NCBI GenBank assembly: GCA_934047225.1
Contig: OW203985.1
Coordinates: 7,147,501-7,211,500 of the forward strand
Reading direction: 5' to 3'
From: Ypsolopha sequella
Lineage: Eukaryota > Arthropoda > Insecta > Lepidoptera > Ypsolophidae
DNA length: 64,000 nucleotides
Shown here: positions 1 through 9,660 of the stretch, piece after piece
Position numbering within the stretch: the first letter of the stretch is position 1
How the letters are laid out: every line of letters starts with the position of its first letter
Notes under the pieces: model-generated
What the model saw: only the letters and a program-made list of their open reading frames with translations
Told to the model about the DNA's origin: nothing
The model's database searches: none
Position numbers and translations under genes: made by a program

Positions 1-192
1 GCAACCTTTTTAAATCTTATGACACCTCATTCCTACAAATTGGTTAAAGCATTCAGAAGATATGATGGAATAAATAAAAATAGATGAACCCTGAAAACAA
101 TACGGAGTATGGGGCTTTTTAGTTTTGGGGGCAGTCTTATAAAAACCCGTCAAGTGCGAAAAGGACTGGTACCTTGAGAGTTACATAATATA

Positions 193-446
193 AGGTGAAA
201 TTTAATCAACCGCCTGAACTCATACTGGAGACTCAGTTAATGATCAGGAACAAGGTTCAATGATCAAATCATAAAACAAAATTTTGCTCCTATACGAACT
301 GGACTAGTTAAAATACTATTTCTAGTATAGCCAGTAAGGGAGCAACAAAATATTTTTTTGGAATTTCACCTGTAGTGTCATTAAACATTGTTCCTGAACA
401 CTAACCAAGTCTCTAGTATGAATTCGGGCGGTTGATTAAATTTCGC
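193..446. repeat. Foldback MITE, AGGTGA-ended family (copy 1)
   Basis: The ends are inverted copies of each other: AGGTGAAATTTAATCAACCG on the left and its near-complement on the right. The motif CTCATACTGGAGACTC on the left is mirrored by a diverged copy near 405-425. The centre holds a second inverted pair around GCTCC/GGAGC. Related ends occur at 2920-3181 and 13655-13790. No coding capacity is seen. A Tc1/mariner-type TA target is possible but unproven. Confidence 0.7.
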
Positions 447-869
447 TATAAAAATATAGACCGTAGTATTCGACAGAAAACTGATTTTTAGGGTTCCGTT
501 TCCGAAAAGCATGTATTGAATAACCCATAAATTACGATACCTTCAATCAAAGAAATGACGTCATACCGAAAAAAAATCAAGAAACGACAAAAAGCTAACC
601 CCTTATAACCGGTTAACTTACGATTATTTTTTTTAAATTTTTTTTTTATTTATTTATTTAATATAAAAGTATAACATCACAGCTTATGCTACGATATAAA
701 CTTTATTTTTGGGCTACAGAAAATTACCCGCATTTTTGTCTCACCCCCTCGCTTACTACTCGAACACCCGCCACGCACCGAACGATACAGAAAAACGTTG
801 AAATAATGGTACAGAATTAAAAAATGTGCCATAAGGGCTACATACCGCTATTAATTTCGGTTAATTCAT
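447..869. other. AT-rich sequence, nothing recognised
   Basis: Contains a T-rich/A-rich tract at about 625-665 and a GGGTTCCG scrap at about 490 that resembles the end of the 'tacggaaccct' repeat family. I see no gene. Confidence 0.5.
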
Positions 870-1085
870 GGGTTATCGGTACCGTTTTCAATCCCTACAG
901 ACGGGTGCCAAACGGGACCATTTTACTAAACCTCCGCTGTCTGTCTGTCCGTCTGTCACAGGGGTCTACAGCTTTAGCCGTTATAGGTAGCGAGTTACAT
1001 TTTTTATATACAGGGGCCATATAGACAGGTTACTATATGGCCCCTATCACGGCAAACAATAAGAAAAAAAATTAACCCAAGCGGG
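870..1085 (+). repeat. Interspersed repeat with (CTGT)n core
   Basis: Shares the string CCGCTGTCTGTC, then a CAGGGGTCTACAGC-type stretch, with 41516-41700. An internal perfect 11-bp inverted repeat (GGGGCCATATA, 10-nt loop, TATATGGCCCC) lies at about 1013-1044. The short open frame across it has no recognisable protein similarity. Confidence 0.6.
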
Positions 1086-1110
1086 TTCCTAGTCAGCTAC
1101 CAGCAACACA

Positions 1111-1604
1111 CAAAAGTTACTTACACTTAAGTAACTACTAAATATATGTAGCATATTGTTTTCTTCGTGGAAAATATGATAACATCGATTGAATAATTAA
1201 ATGAATAACTTAACTATAGGTACTAAATACTAATTAGCAAACACAACACTGTAATTGAATAATGAACATGATATTTTATGTAAAAGATAACGATGTGTTG
1301 ATTTTATAGAGTACTTGTAAATGTAAGTTATTATACTTTTCATTCACCTTTTGGTATGCCTTTTCATTTCGTCCAAGGCATTTTATTTCTTATCTGGTTG
1401 CCGCATCCATTGCCATTCAGCAATCCTCACGATGTTTTCATGTCACAGATATGGGCAGATCATCAAAAAGTTCAACAGTCAAAAAATAGGTGCGATGACG
1501 CCACCAACAAACCATTATTTACTTCACTACATAGTAATAAAAAAAGCAAAATGTTAACGTGATAAAGTCGTCCAAAAATCGAATGTTATCCTTTACAGCA
1601 TGAC
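1111..1604. other. No recognised feature
   Basis: AT-rich. Two overlapping short open frames at 1351-1562 have no motif, no splice context and no similarity I recognise; I treat them as chance. Confidence 0.5.
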
Positions 1605-1800
1605 TTCGAGGCTCGAGGTGTAGAGTGATCCGGTCTTAAAGAGATCTCATAACCCAGCAAGGTTTATACAGTCGTGTTTGTCTAGCGCTACACCTCGAGC
1701 TGCTGCAGTTCACGAAGCAGCTCGAGTACGTAGAGTGATCCGGTCTGAAAGAGATTTCATAACCCTTACAGCATGGCTTATACATTCTTGTGTCTAGAAA
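1605..1800. repeat. Direct duplication enclosing an XhoI-site-rich hairpin
   Basis: About 80 bp is present twice in direct orientation: GTAGAGTGATCCGGTCT, an AAAGAGAT-type stretch and CATAACCC occur near 1620-1655 and again near 1730-1765. Between the copies, CTCGAGCTGC and GCAGCTCGAG form a 10-bp hairpin. CTCGAGGTGTAG at about 1612 is also the inverse of CTACACCTCGAG at about 1690. The function is unknown; it could be a small MITE. Confidence 0.6.
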
Positions 1801-2407
1801 AAAAAATTACAGAATTAAAAACACCATGAATCTCGTAAAGCGCGGCTCCCTCCAAATCTTATTGACACATTTACAATTTTATTATTTCATAATTTATTAG
1901 ATATAGCTGATAAAAATATTTTTCATTTCAACGATATTGCCTAATAAATGTTACTATACCATAGAAGAACATCTTCTCGATAATCTAACTGAAAGTACAA
2001 GCTGAGAGTATCTTATAACTTGTATAATGTATACCTACTAAACATGACTTAATTTGCATTTATTATACTTGACATTTTTATAACTTTATATGACATATCA
2101 TGTAATGTGGAATTAGAATTTATTATTAGAATTAGAATTTATTACATAATTTAGAATTTAAATATTCAAATTGTAGGAGTCCGACTGACATTTACCAGAG
2201 GCACATTGTCACCTCTTTAATATTTGTATGCCTTTTAGGCTAAAACGTGATAGATCTAAGCTCTTCGTTCACCATCTTTTATATTTTACTCATGTTTTAA
2301 CAAGTGAATTTCTTTGTCTTTGTCTTTGTCATTTATATAAGCTTTTATTATTTTTATAACGTATAAATATATAAAATATAAAAACTTTTACATGCATTTA
2401 AATAAAA
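1801..2407. other. AT-rich sequence, nothing recognised
   Basis: No exon, RNA or transposon motif recognised, apart from a short CTTTGT triplication near 2311-2330. Confidence 0.5.
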
Positions 2408-2694
2408 AAAACCGGCTAATTGCAAGTCGGACTCGCGCACGAAGGGTTCATGGCAAAAAAACACATCTGTTGTATGGGAGCCCCCTTAAATATTTGTTTT
2501 ATTCTTTTTTTTGTATTTGTTGTTATAGCGGCAACAGAAACATATCATCTGTGAAAATTTCAACTGTCTAACTATCACGGTTCATGAGATACAGCCTGGT
2601 GACAGACGGACAAACGGACAGACAGACGGAAAGACAGACGGACTGCGGAGTTTTAGTAATAGGGTCCCGTTGATTTGGGTACGGAACCCTAAAA
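2408..2694 (+). repeat. Dispersed repeat 'CCGGC..GACGGACAGAC..TACGGAACCCT' (copy 1)
   Basis: Runs from AACCGGCTAATTGCAAGTCGG to GGTACGGAACCCTAA and contains a GACGGACAGACAGACGG-type microsatellite. A nearly full second copy lies at 16893-17185, with end pieces near 12775-12960 and 43375-43470. It is a high-copy non-coding family commonly seen in Lepidoptera; I do not assign it to a named family. Confidence 0.75.
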
Positions 2695-2833
2695 ATTAAA
2701 AATCTTGTAGTGTCGTCAGTCTAATAATAGAATAATTCCATCATTATTTTCATTTCTTTTTCTATTTTAATGCAAATAATAATTATTTTATACAAAATAA
2801 AAATGTATTAATATTTTCTCTATATTGTTACAG

Positions 2834-2905
2834 GTAATAAGAATGTTATTCGTGATAATACTGGAGTTCTTTGTATGTTGGACACCGTTACACGTTTTGA
2901 ATACG
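2834..2905 (+). CDS. SKR: CCK/sulfakinin-like receptor, TM6 exon (partial gene)
   Basis: A 72-base internal exon of exactly 24 codons. The acceptor is TTGTTACAG|GTA and the donor ACG|GTATGT; both flanking introns are phase 0. It encodes VIRMLFVIILEF followed by FVCWTPLHVLNT, the sixth transmembrane helix of a rhodopsin-family GPCR with the CWxP hinge. The preceding VIRML and the trailing LNT are typical of CCK/gastrin and insect sulfakinin receptors (family knowledge). It joins in frame to 5422-5594 across a 2.5-kb intron that has collected three transposons. The N-terminus to intracellular loop 3 must lie upstream of the window; I found no such exon in bases 1-2833. The receptor would act at the plasma membrane as a G-protein-coupled peptide receptor. 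Alternative: another peptide GPCR of the same subfamily. Confidence 0.85.
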
Positions 2906-2919
2906 GTATGTACCTATAC

Positions 2920-3181
2920 AAGGTGACTTTTTGACATCGTCCAAATTCATACTGGTGGCTCGGTAAGTAGTCAGTATCATGGATCAGTAACAATTTTTGT
3001 AAAATTCGTAAAAATTAAATTTCGGCACCCCATAGTGATTCACTCGGAACTGGAAGTGAATTTCTATTGGAAGCCGAAATTTCATTTTACAAATTTCACA
3101 AAAATTGTTATTGATCCAAGATACTGATCACTTATCAAGCCGCCAGTATGAAATTAGACGATGATCAAAAAGTCACCTTGT
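2920..3181. repeat. Foldback MITE, ACAAGGTGA-ended family, in receptor intron
   Basis: Terminal inverted repeats TACAAGGTGACTTTTTGA and TCAAAAAGTCACCTTGTA are nearly perfect, and the arms stay complementary inward (for example GATCAGTAACAATTTTTGT against ACAAAAATTGTTATTGATC). It begins 14 bases after the donor of the TM6 exon. A TA target duplication is compatible with the ends. Non-coding. Confidence 0.8.
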
Positions 3182-3185
3182 ATAT

Positions 3186-3361
3186 TTATGAAATTACAGG
3201 CATCGGCACGGTTTTTGATGTCGAAGCAAATGTAGTGGTTGTTTGTAAATTAGTCCCTAAAGGGACGAAATTTTTTTTTAGCTGTTCTGCTATAACGGTC
3301 ATTGAACCTTCGTCTTGACCACTTACTGAGTCTACAGTATGAATTTGGCTATATAAAAAAA
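3186..3361. repeat. Diverged half of the AGGTGA foldback family
   Basis: GGTCATTGAACCTTCGTCTTG and ACTGAGTCTACAGTATGAATTTGG-like blocks match the arms of the copies at 193-446 and 13655-13790. The open frame on the minus strand here is a by-product of the repeat. Confidence 0.45.
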
Positions 3362-3374
3362 TCACCATTTCAAA

Positions 3375-4125
3375 CTCTATGTTTTATAAACCTCACTAAT
3401 ACGGAACTATTGCGTTAATTGCCACAGACCAAAATGCTTTGCAATTTTAAATTTCTGAAAAAGAAAAACAAAGTTAACACTAGAGTGGACGCGTGGGCTA
3501 TAGGTGTAGACCAGGGTATATTATTTGTACCTCTTTCTCAAACGCGTCACACTACTGCGCTGTTTTTCCGTGTATTCCTCGACTATGGACCCCCGCGTCG
3601 CTCAGCAGCGTGTCGCTACCTTCAGCACACGGACTTCAGAACAGAACGACTAATAAAGTGGATGGGCTGCGTATGTAGCCCGCGCGACCTTTCAGGGAAT
3701 GTGATAAATCCCTATTATTTATGCAAAGATTGTACTAATATTTTAAGGGTACTTTATTTCAGTGTAATTTTTGCATTTTAAATACTGTTTTATAACAAAT
3801 ATACTTATTATTAATATCTTTTTAGGAAATCATGGCGGCGTCTGCGTCTCATGTTGATTTTTCCAAAATTTCTGTTGTTTCGTTAAAAACTACCTAAAAA
3901 ATTTATGATTTTAATTTTTTTATTATTAAACGATAAAAATAAAGATGTTTATTCATAAAATTAAATTTTTTTTCATTCTTCTTAAATATGACCCACAATA
4001 TTTGCATTCAAAATGGGCTACAGATGTACCCCGCGCGACCGTTATAGGAGTCAATTAGGGCGCGCCTACTGTAGTGTTAAGTTATGCACTTTGCGCTAAG
4101 TAACTGACGTCTAACCATAACCACG
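3375..4125. repeat. Foldback family FB1 fragment, interrupted by a TTAA element
   Basis: The sequences on each side (ATAAACCTCACTAATACGG ... AAAACAAAG at 3388-3473 and GTTATGCACTTTGCGC at about 4081-4096) are consecutive in the uninterrupted relatives at 33960-34075 and 38510-38648. The split falls exactly at a TTAA, which is duplicated around the insertion 3478-4076. Confidence 0.75.
3474..4080. mobile_element. Non-autonomous piggyBac-type element with TTAA duplication
   Basis: Flanked by TTAA (3474-3477 and 4077-4080). The terminal inverted repeats match: TTAACACTAGAGTGGACGCG at the left, and TTAACACTACAGTAGGCGCG when the right end is read inward. Subterminal copies of GGGCT..RATGTA.CC(C)GCGCGACC occur at about 3665-3695 and 4014-4041. 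A tiny frame at 3832-3897 (MAASASHVDFSKISVVS...) is not recognisable as transposase. The ends and TTAA choice are those of the piggyBac superfamily; mobilisation by an unseen autonomous relative is inference. Confidence 0.8.
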
Positions 4126-4192
4126 CCCTGCAGCGAGGAAGGCACTACGCCGTGTTTTGGAATGAAACAATAACACTTACATCTACTCTCCA

Positions 4193-4700
4193 TTAAGACT
4201 GTACCTGAGCCTAGAGCATGACCAACCCCAGGCTATCTAGGATTCGTTTGAAGAAATTCGGACTCTCCTTGTATTGAAAAATATATATTTGGTTTATTAA
4301 TCTTTTCTCTAGGGATCTTACGTATAAACAATGTACTAAGATTTATACTTTTGTCAAAAAAAAAATTTGCATCCTCTTTTTTTTGGTTTTCAATCGTTCG
4401 CTTCAAGAACACGGTTAAGAGATCAACTTGATTTTTTTTTTCATAAAATAGGTAATAGAAATATGAAGGTATATCACCTAAATTCAATATTTTTTTCCAT
4501 ACAAAATATTTCAGTATTAGCAAAAAACACACCAATTTGTTGTTTCGCTGTGTGACACTAGTATTATGCGTCCAAGAAATAGAGGCCAAAGAGCCAACAT
4601 AATATAATCGCCTCTATGAATAGCAAATAAAGTCTTTGCCTTAGACTTATTGTGCTGGACGGGTAATAGAAAAAGATGCTAGTGTATGCCATCCTCTTAA
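4193..4700 (-). mobile_element. TTAA MITE, 'GAGGATGGCATAC' family (copy 1)
   Basis: About 500 bp between TTAA tetramers. Related copies run the other way at about 42326-42815, 46165-46560 (truncated) and 54879-55387. The left end TTAA..ACCTGA matches the inverted far end of the 54879 copy. Internal landmarks are ATATAATCGCCTCTA, AAACAACAAATTGG (inverted here) and CCTTGAAAG-type ends. The reading frames across it are AT-rich chance frames. Confidence 0.7.
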
Positions 4701-5421
4701 CGTAAAAAAAAATCACATCTCTTACCGCACCTGGTGAAAAACGCTGATGAGAGCTTAGGATGAAGCGTGCTCGCCCAGAACATACCTATTTACTCTTTTG
4801 TTAAAGGTATTTGGGTTTAAATTAAAACATAATGCCTCAAACATAATGAGGGCGATGAATAAATATTTTATCTCAGTTATGAAACCAATTACTTATTATT
4901 TCGAGTGAATTCGCTGATATTAAATTATGTTAAGGTTTGTTAATTCGAAAACCATTTCGAGATTTAGGTTTAATAAGCCGTATTTTAGAACTTGTGGTCT
5001 AAAAAACCTCATGATGATGGGTATTTTTACGACAAAGCTTCCATTTGCCTTCCTGTGACGTCACTTGAGAAATGGCTGTTTAGAAATTTGTCCTTGGCTG
5101 TCAAGATACATTTATAATAATTTGCTTCCGACTAATTTGACAGCTGGATGACAGATGAGTAGACAGACAGAGACAGACCACTTTTTATAAGGAATCACAC
5201 ATCACAATTTCTAAAATTCTCAAGCGACGTCATATCGGACAGTTGTTTAAAAATCAAAAAAAATAATGGTTCATTTATATACCAAAATAATGAAAACTAT
5301 GTCCAAAAATGACGTTAACTCTGTGAAAAAAATTAAAAAAAAAATCTTTTAAAAATTAAGCCATGGGAATTCAGTTGCAACAACGAAAGTGACCCTAAGA
5401 CAATAAGAATCCTCTTCACAG
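4701..5421 (+). other. Remainder of the receptor intron 2906-5421
   Basis: No further exon recognised. It ends in the acceptor CCTCTTCACAG. A GACAGACAGAGACAGACC stretch near 5160 is a common repeat remnant. Confidence 0.55.
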
Positions 5422-5594
5422 ATCTACCTTTTCTACCCGGAAGAGCTTTACCAGTACATCGGATCTAAAGGCATCGCCTCACTCCAGCTACTAGCTTACT
5501 GCTCATCCTGCTGCAATCCCATCACCTACTGCTTCATGAACAGGAAATTCAGGCTCGCCTTCATCAGTCTCGCCAGGAGCTGCAAGATATTTGG
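5422..5594 (+). CDS. SKR: CCK/sulfakinin-like receptor, TM7 and helix-8 exon
   Basis: A 173-base exon with acceptor TCTTCACAG|ATC and donor TTTGG|GTAAGT. It enters in phase 0 and leaves in phase 2. It encodes an extracellular-loop-3 stretch (FYPEELYQYIG), then helix 7 LLAYCSSCCNPITYCFMNRK and the start of the cytoplasmic tail with a possible palmitoylation cysteine (SCKIFG). NPITY is the NPxxY motif of class A GPCRs; the combination SCCNPITYCFMN is characteristic of insect CCK-like (sulfakinin) receptors. Joined to the TM6 exon, the frame gives a continuous TM6-ECL3-TM7 with the expected spacing. The exon is clearly more GC-rich than its surroundings. The family call is strong; the exact ligand (sulfakinin) is inferred. 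Confidence 0.88.
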
Positions 5595-6218
5595 GTAAGT
5601 CTAAAGAAAATATCTGTTAAGTGCATATAACCCCAATAAAAAGACCTCGGGAATAGAAATGGCGGCCGACAGTATCCACCTCTTACTTACTATCCACCTC
5701 TTATTTCCGTCTATATTCGCATAGCAGTTAATGTGTATGTGTATATATACATATTTATTTTATTCCCTTTTCCCCCGATAGTTATATTTCAGGGACTTTA
5801 AATTATTACAAAAAAGATAGTTGCCTTGCTCTAGAACATAATTAATAGGTGCATAAAAAGACAATATATACATAATATATATTTTATAAATACATGAACT
5901 ACAGTTTGGGTACATAAAAAATTAATACGGAATTGAAAGCTATAATTTAAATTTCAGCTATATAATTATAAACACCTAGTTTCTTTGTGCAAAGGAGTCC
6001 TCAAGTCTGGTTTGCCCGCGCCACTGCTTTCATGAAGTCGATACAGTAACTGGCGAATTTGTTTCCCTGAACTTGTTTCGGCCGGGGGAGAATACCAGTT
6101 TGAAGTTTCGTTGTTGGTGTCGAGCTCGAGTTCAAGTTGCAGCCTCTTACAGTGCCTCTTTTAGTCGCCTCTGAAGATAGCCGCAAGAGGCGATGCAATA
6201 GCCGTTTTATGGTGTCAG
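5595..6218 (+). other. Likely receptor intron
   Basis: AT-rich from 5700 to 6000, then a more GC-rich stretch from 6000. A frame on the minus strand at 6001-6198 has no recognisable motif. Confidence 0.45.
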
Positions 6219-6231
6219 GGGGACGTTACAG

Positions 6232-6292
6232 GAGCGAGGGCGCGGAGCACACCCGCCTGCGTGCCGCACCACACCCCCCGCTCGCCATTTAG
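6232..6292 (+). CDS. Candidate C-terminal exon of the receptor
   Basis: After an acceptor-like TTACAG (6226-6231), a GC-rich segment continues the phase-2 frame of the TM7 exon for 19 codons (GSEGAEHTRLRAAPHPPLAI) to a TAG at 6290-6292. An AATAAA is at 6635-6640, which would fit a 3' end. The pyrimidine tract is weak. A competing acceptor at 6217-6218 would read the same DNA in another frame up to a possible donor at 6296 (CAG|GTGTCA). I favour a coding role because of the sharp GC rise and the phase match, but splicing is unproven. Confidence 0.4.
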
Positions 6293-6779
6293 CAGGTGTC
6301 AGTCAACACTATGCGCGTAGTAACTACTATATAATCTGTGCTATGCGTTAGTGTTAGTGCTACATCCGTACACTACACACGCACGCGTTGCATGAAAAGT
6401 ACCTTCGAGGAAAAAATTCTATGATTTATCGTTGAATCTGTTATACTTAGTTTGTTTTTGTTGGCTTTGTTTGTTGTTTAGTTGATTTAGTTTGTTAAAG
6501 TTTTGTTGATTTAGTTTTGTTAAAGTTTATTGTTGTTATACCTCGCGGACGTTTTAGCATTTTAAGGCGACAATGTAGGAAAATAGTGTTTATATTAATG
6601 CGTTTTATTTATATAGTTAAGATTGCACTACAATAATAAATAAATAATTAAATAGGTAGGTACAAAAAGTACACCTTCTCACTTATAGTAAACATTTAAT
6701 AATCAACCGTTGATATTATTGTTTCCGTGACCGTACCTGCGCAAGCTTGCACTCGTAACTCACTCAGAGTCGACTAAAA

Positions 6780-7110
6780 GATTGGCGCGCACTGTAACTT
6801 TAGCACCGTTAAAGATAAAGGCATGAAATTTGGCACAAAAATAGAATTTATTTGCTTACATATTGCGGTGTAGAAAAAAATATGAAAATTTTTAAAATGT
6901 TCAAAATATTTCCAAAACAAAAGTGAGAAAAATAAAAAATATTATCAAAAATATTTTCCTTATGGGTATCAAATATGGGTATCAAATTGTAGATATCAAA
7001 AAGCTTATTGTAAAAGTATATACTTTTGCTATATTTACTGCTACCAGTTTCGAGAAATCTTAAAAAAACCACAAAAACCACCCTTATCTTCGAAACTGGT
7101 AGACCGAAAA
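6780..7110 (+). repeat. Dispersed repeat 'CTTTAGCACCGTTAAAGATAA' (copy 1)
   Basis: CTTTAGCACCGTTaAAGATAAAG, ATGAAATTTGGCACA, then TTCAAAATATTTCCAAAACAAA and a CGAAACTGGTAGACCGAAAA end. Other copies: 36165-36520 (+) and 55795-56160 (minus). The minus-strand frame across it is incidental. Confidence 0.75.
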
Positions 7111-7430
7111 ATATAAAAAATATGTAGATTTTATAGTTCGTAACTGGCCAATTACAGGAAAACTATAGCTATTTAAAAAAAGTTGAGTAAAAATGGGAAA
7201 TATAAAACAAGAAGTTTAATAAAAAAAATATATTTTATAAAAATACAATAAGGTTATCAAATTGTAGGTTTTTAAAATATGATTGTAATAATATATAGTT
7301 TGGTTATATTTAATTGCATCTATTTTGAGAAATCCTTGAAAAACATAGGAAACTGTATCTCCAAAACTGGTGGACCGAAAAATATGAAAAAAATCTTGGT
7401 TATATATATGGCACATATCTAGCGATGCCT
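7111..7430 (+). repeat. Companion segment of the same repeat
   Basis: ACTGGCCAATTACAGGAAAA followed by GAGAAATCCTTGAAAAACAT and CCAAAACTGGTGGACCGAAAA. The same order follows the copy at 36165 (36530-36830), and it appears in reverse at 52020-52250, so this is the second half of a longer family. Confidence 0.65.
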
Positions 7431-7607
7431 AAACATCGCCTGCGCAGTCTTAAAGTACTAATTGTTTTATTTAAATTGCTGAAAAAATATAAAGTTAGTT
7501 AAAGTAGTATTCTATAAAAGATCCTGTTTTATTATTATTTTAGTTATCTCTTATAATTTACAATATTACTTAATAGATAATTTTGAAAAAATATTGGCCC
7601 AGACAAC

Positions 7608-8752
7608 CTAAAGAATAGACAAATATCGAGGCTTTATAATAAGGGTTTCCAATTTTCGCCACATTGTACCTGTAACTCTATAGCCTAAAAGTCGTAAATC
7701 ATGTAGTAACTGATAGTTTGTAAAAAAGTTATCAAAGTAAACGATGTGTTCATTGGGAATAATCGGCATCTTTGCCAGTAAAGACTTTACAACTCTCGAA
7801 CCTAGAGGATCAGCTGAAACTTCTGTAGATTTACCACAATATACATCAAAGGTATAGCAGTAGCCGTCTGAACTTGTTGCATCCCATTTCCGATAACCAA
7901 ATCGTACAGGTTTTCTCATTATGTATTGCTTGGCGGGATGACGGCCAAAGTATTTTATCATAGATTCATCTACAGATAAGTTTTCATGAAAAACTCCCCA
8001 CTGGCAAGAATTTTTTTGTATAAGTTCACACAACGGTCTTACTTTGAACATTTTATCATTTGAACCTTCCGCAAGGGAGTTGTCGACAAAATGCAGGTTG
8101 CGTTTGATATTTAAGAATCGATTACGTGACATACAATTTGCGACCAATGGTACGCCAAGATCTTCATCCAAACTCCAGTATGCACGTTCGGAAGGCAGTT
8201 CATGATAAGAATCAATATTCCCAAAAATTTTCTCAAATCGGCTTTATCAATCTCAAAATTGTGTCTATTATTTTGACCAACATACTCCATGCTATTTTCC
8301 ACTATCAAATTCAAATAACATCACGGGGCTGTAATCTTTCAAAGATTCAGCAATGTGTTTTTGTCGTTGCTGAATGATATCGGTAACGACTTGGGTTGAA
8401 CTATAAATGGGTACAGTTTTTCTCCACACAGGTTCATTCGATTCTTGATTTCTAGCTCGTTTTGCAGATCTTGAATGCATGCTAATGGCTCACTATCACT
8501 ATCGTCCCAATCCGAAACATGATCAGGATGGAGTGGAAATACCGCGATTGTTCCTGGTACGTCTCTTGGAAGAGTTTTAGAAGCTAAGTCATCTTCATAA
8601 CCTTCTTCTTCATCACTTACAATGGCTGGATTTGGTGGCAACAACAAGACGTCGTACTCCACATTATCATTTTCATCAGCAATTATGGATTCCAGGGCTT
8701 CTTCAATTCCCGAATAACGATTTTGACTTGTAAAGATGCGACGGTTAGCCAT
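7608..8752 (-). pseudogene. piggyBac-type transposase, frameshifted and truncated
   Basis: The reading proceeds leftwards in four frame-shifted pieces: acidic N-terminus from MANRRIFTSQNRYSG (8752), a piece ending SPVMLFEFDS (about 8300), NFEIDKADLRKFLGILI (about 8240), then DEDLGVPLVANCMSRNRFL to GTMWRK (8171-7608). DDE_Tnp_1_7 features are present: the first catalytic Asp region (LSVDESMIKYFGRHPAKQYI) and the second (IVYFDNFFTNYQLL). The third acidic region and the cysteine-rich C-terminus are missing. At least three frameshifts and the truncation make it inactive. In a living element the product cuts and pastes at TTAA. An ordered 5' flank to the right reaches a TTAA-bounded end at 9176. 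Confidence 0.9.
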
Positions 8753-9179
8753 TGTAGTTCCTTTGAATACGCCTGTAAAATGTTAGTAATTTTAGTACAC
8801 AAGCGCCCATTGTACATCACCAGGTACAGTGTAGAAAAACGAAATCTAATGAACTTTTATCTCAACAAATTGTTATTCTAACGATATAATATGCAAAAGT
8901 AAATACTTATAATACGTAATAATAAAACACTATTCGGAATTTGTTATCATTTATAATAAAAACACAAATAAATATCCTACCTTACTAAATCAGTTCACAA
9001 TCCGTAGAACGAAGTAAAATGTTGGACATTTATTTTCAAGCCACGCCCAATAATTTTTTTTTGTAGATTGCTCCAACAATATAGAATAAAAATAACCTGT
9101 CACTTCTAAAGTACCACGTATAAACAAAACACAATCACGCATCATAGAGTTGTACCCGCCTGGGTACAGTGGGCGTTAA
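8753..9179 (-). repeat. 5' flank and probable terminal repeat of the piggyBac relic
   Basis: Read on the minus strand, TTAA (9179-9176) is followed by CGCCCACTGTACCCAGGCGG. A similar string, GCGCCCATTGTACATCACCA, lies inverted at about 8804-8823, as expected for a terminal and subterminal repeat pair. No matching end was found left of the transposase, in line with truncation there. Confidence 0.5.
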
Positions 9180-9484
9180 TGGGCATTACCAAATCGTAAG
9201 AAAATTACAAGAAATTGATGACAATGTAATTTAGTAAGTACTTTTGCGCATAGTTTTCTGAAATTTTCAGCGTAAAAACGGGCCCTTAATATTGTTGTAT
9301 GATTTTTGGAGTGAGAGAATTAGGCTGGCAAGTCTGGCAACTGACCAAAAAGAATGGAGTGGCAAATAAATACCAAATAGGTCAGGCTCGCATCAATCAC
9401 TGTTACTTCATGCGGAAAGACTCGCAATATGAGATGGACGGATTCAGGAAAAAAGTCAAAATTACTACTTTTTTCACTAATCAA

Positions 9485-9660
9485 TATTATATAAAAGGCT
9501 TTGTCCTGACTGACTGACCGACAGAAAACGTACAGTCTAAACCACTGAACGTAGGTAGATACTTGATATTTGGAGAGTGTGTTTATACCTATAGAGGGTT
9601 GAAAACGCACACTAAGAAAGGATTTTGGAAAAACCTAGGTCCAGGGTCTAATGATGAAGT
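9485..9660 (+). repeat. 'CCTGACTGACTGAC' dispersed repeat (copy 1)
   Basis: CCTGACTGACTGACCGACAG, CTAAACCACTGA, TTGATATTTGGA and ACTAAGAAAGGATTTTG are in the same order as at 15844-16030. The short frames overlapping it are not genes. Confidence 0.6.

Noticed and set aside
3419..3781. 120-codon plus-strand frame
   Set aside because: Crosses the boundary of two different repeats (foldback FB1 into the TTAA element) and has no domain.
4233..4589. 118-codon minus-strand frame
   Set aside because: Lies inside a MITE found in four copies; residue composition is that of AT-rich non-coding DNA.
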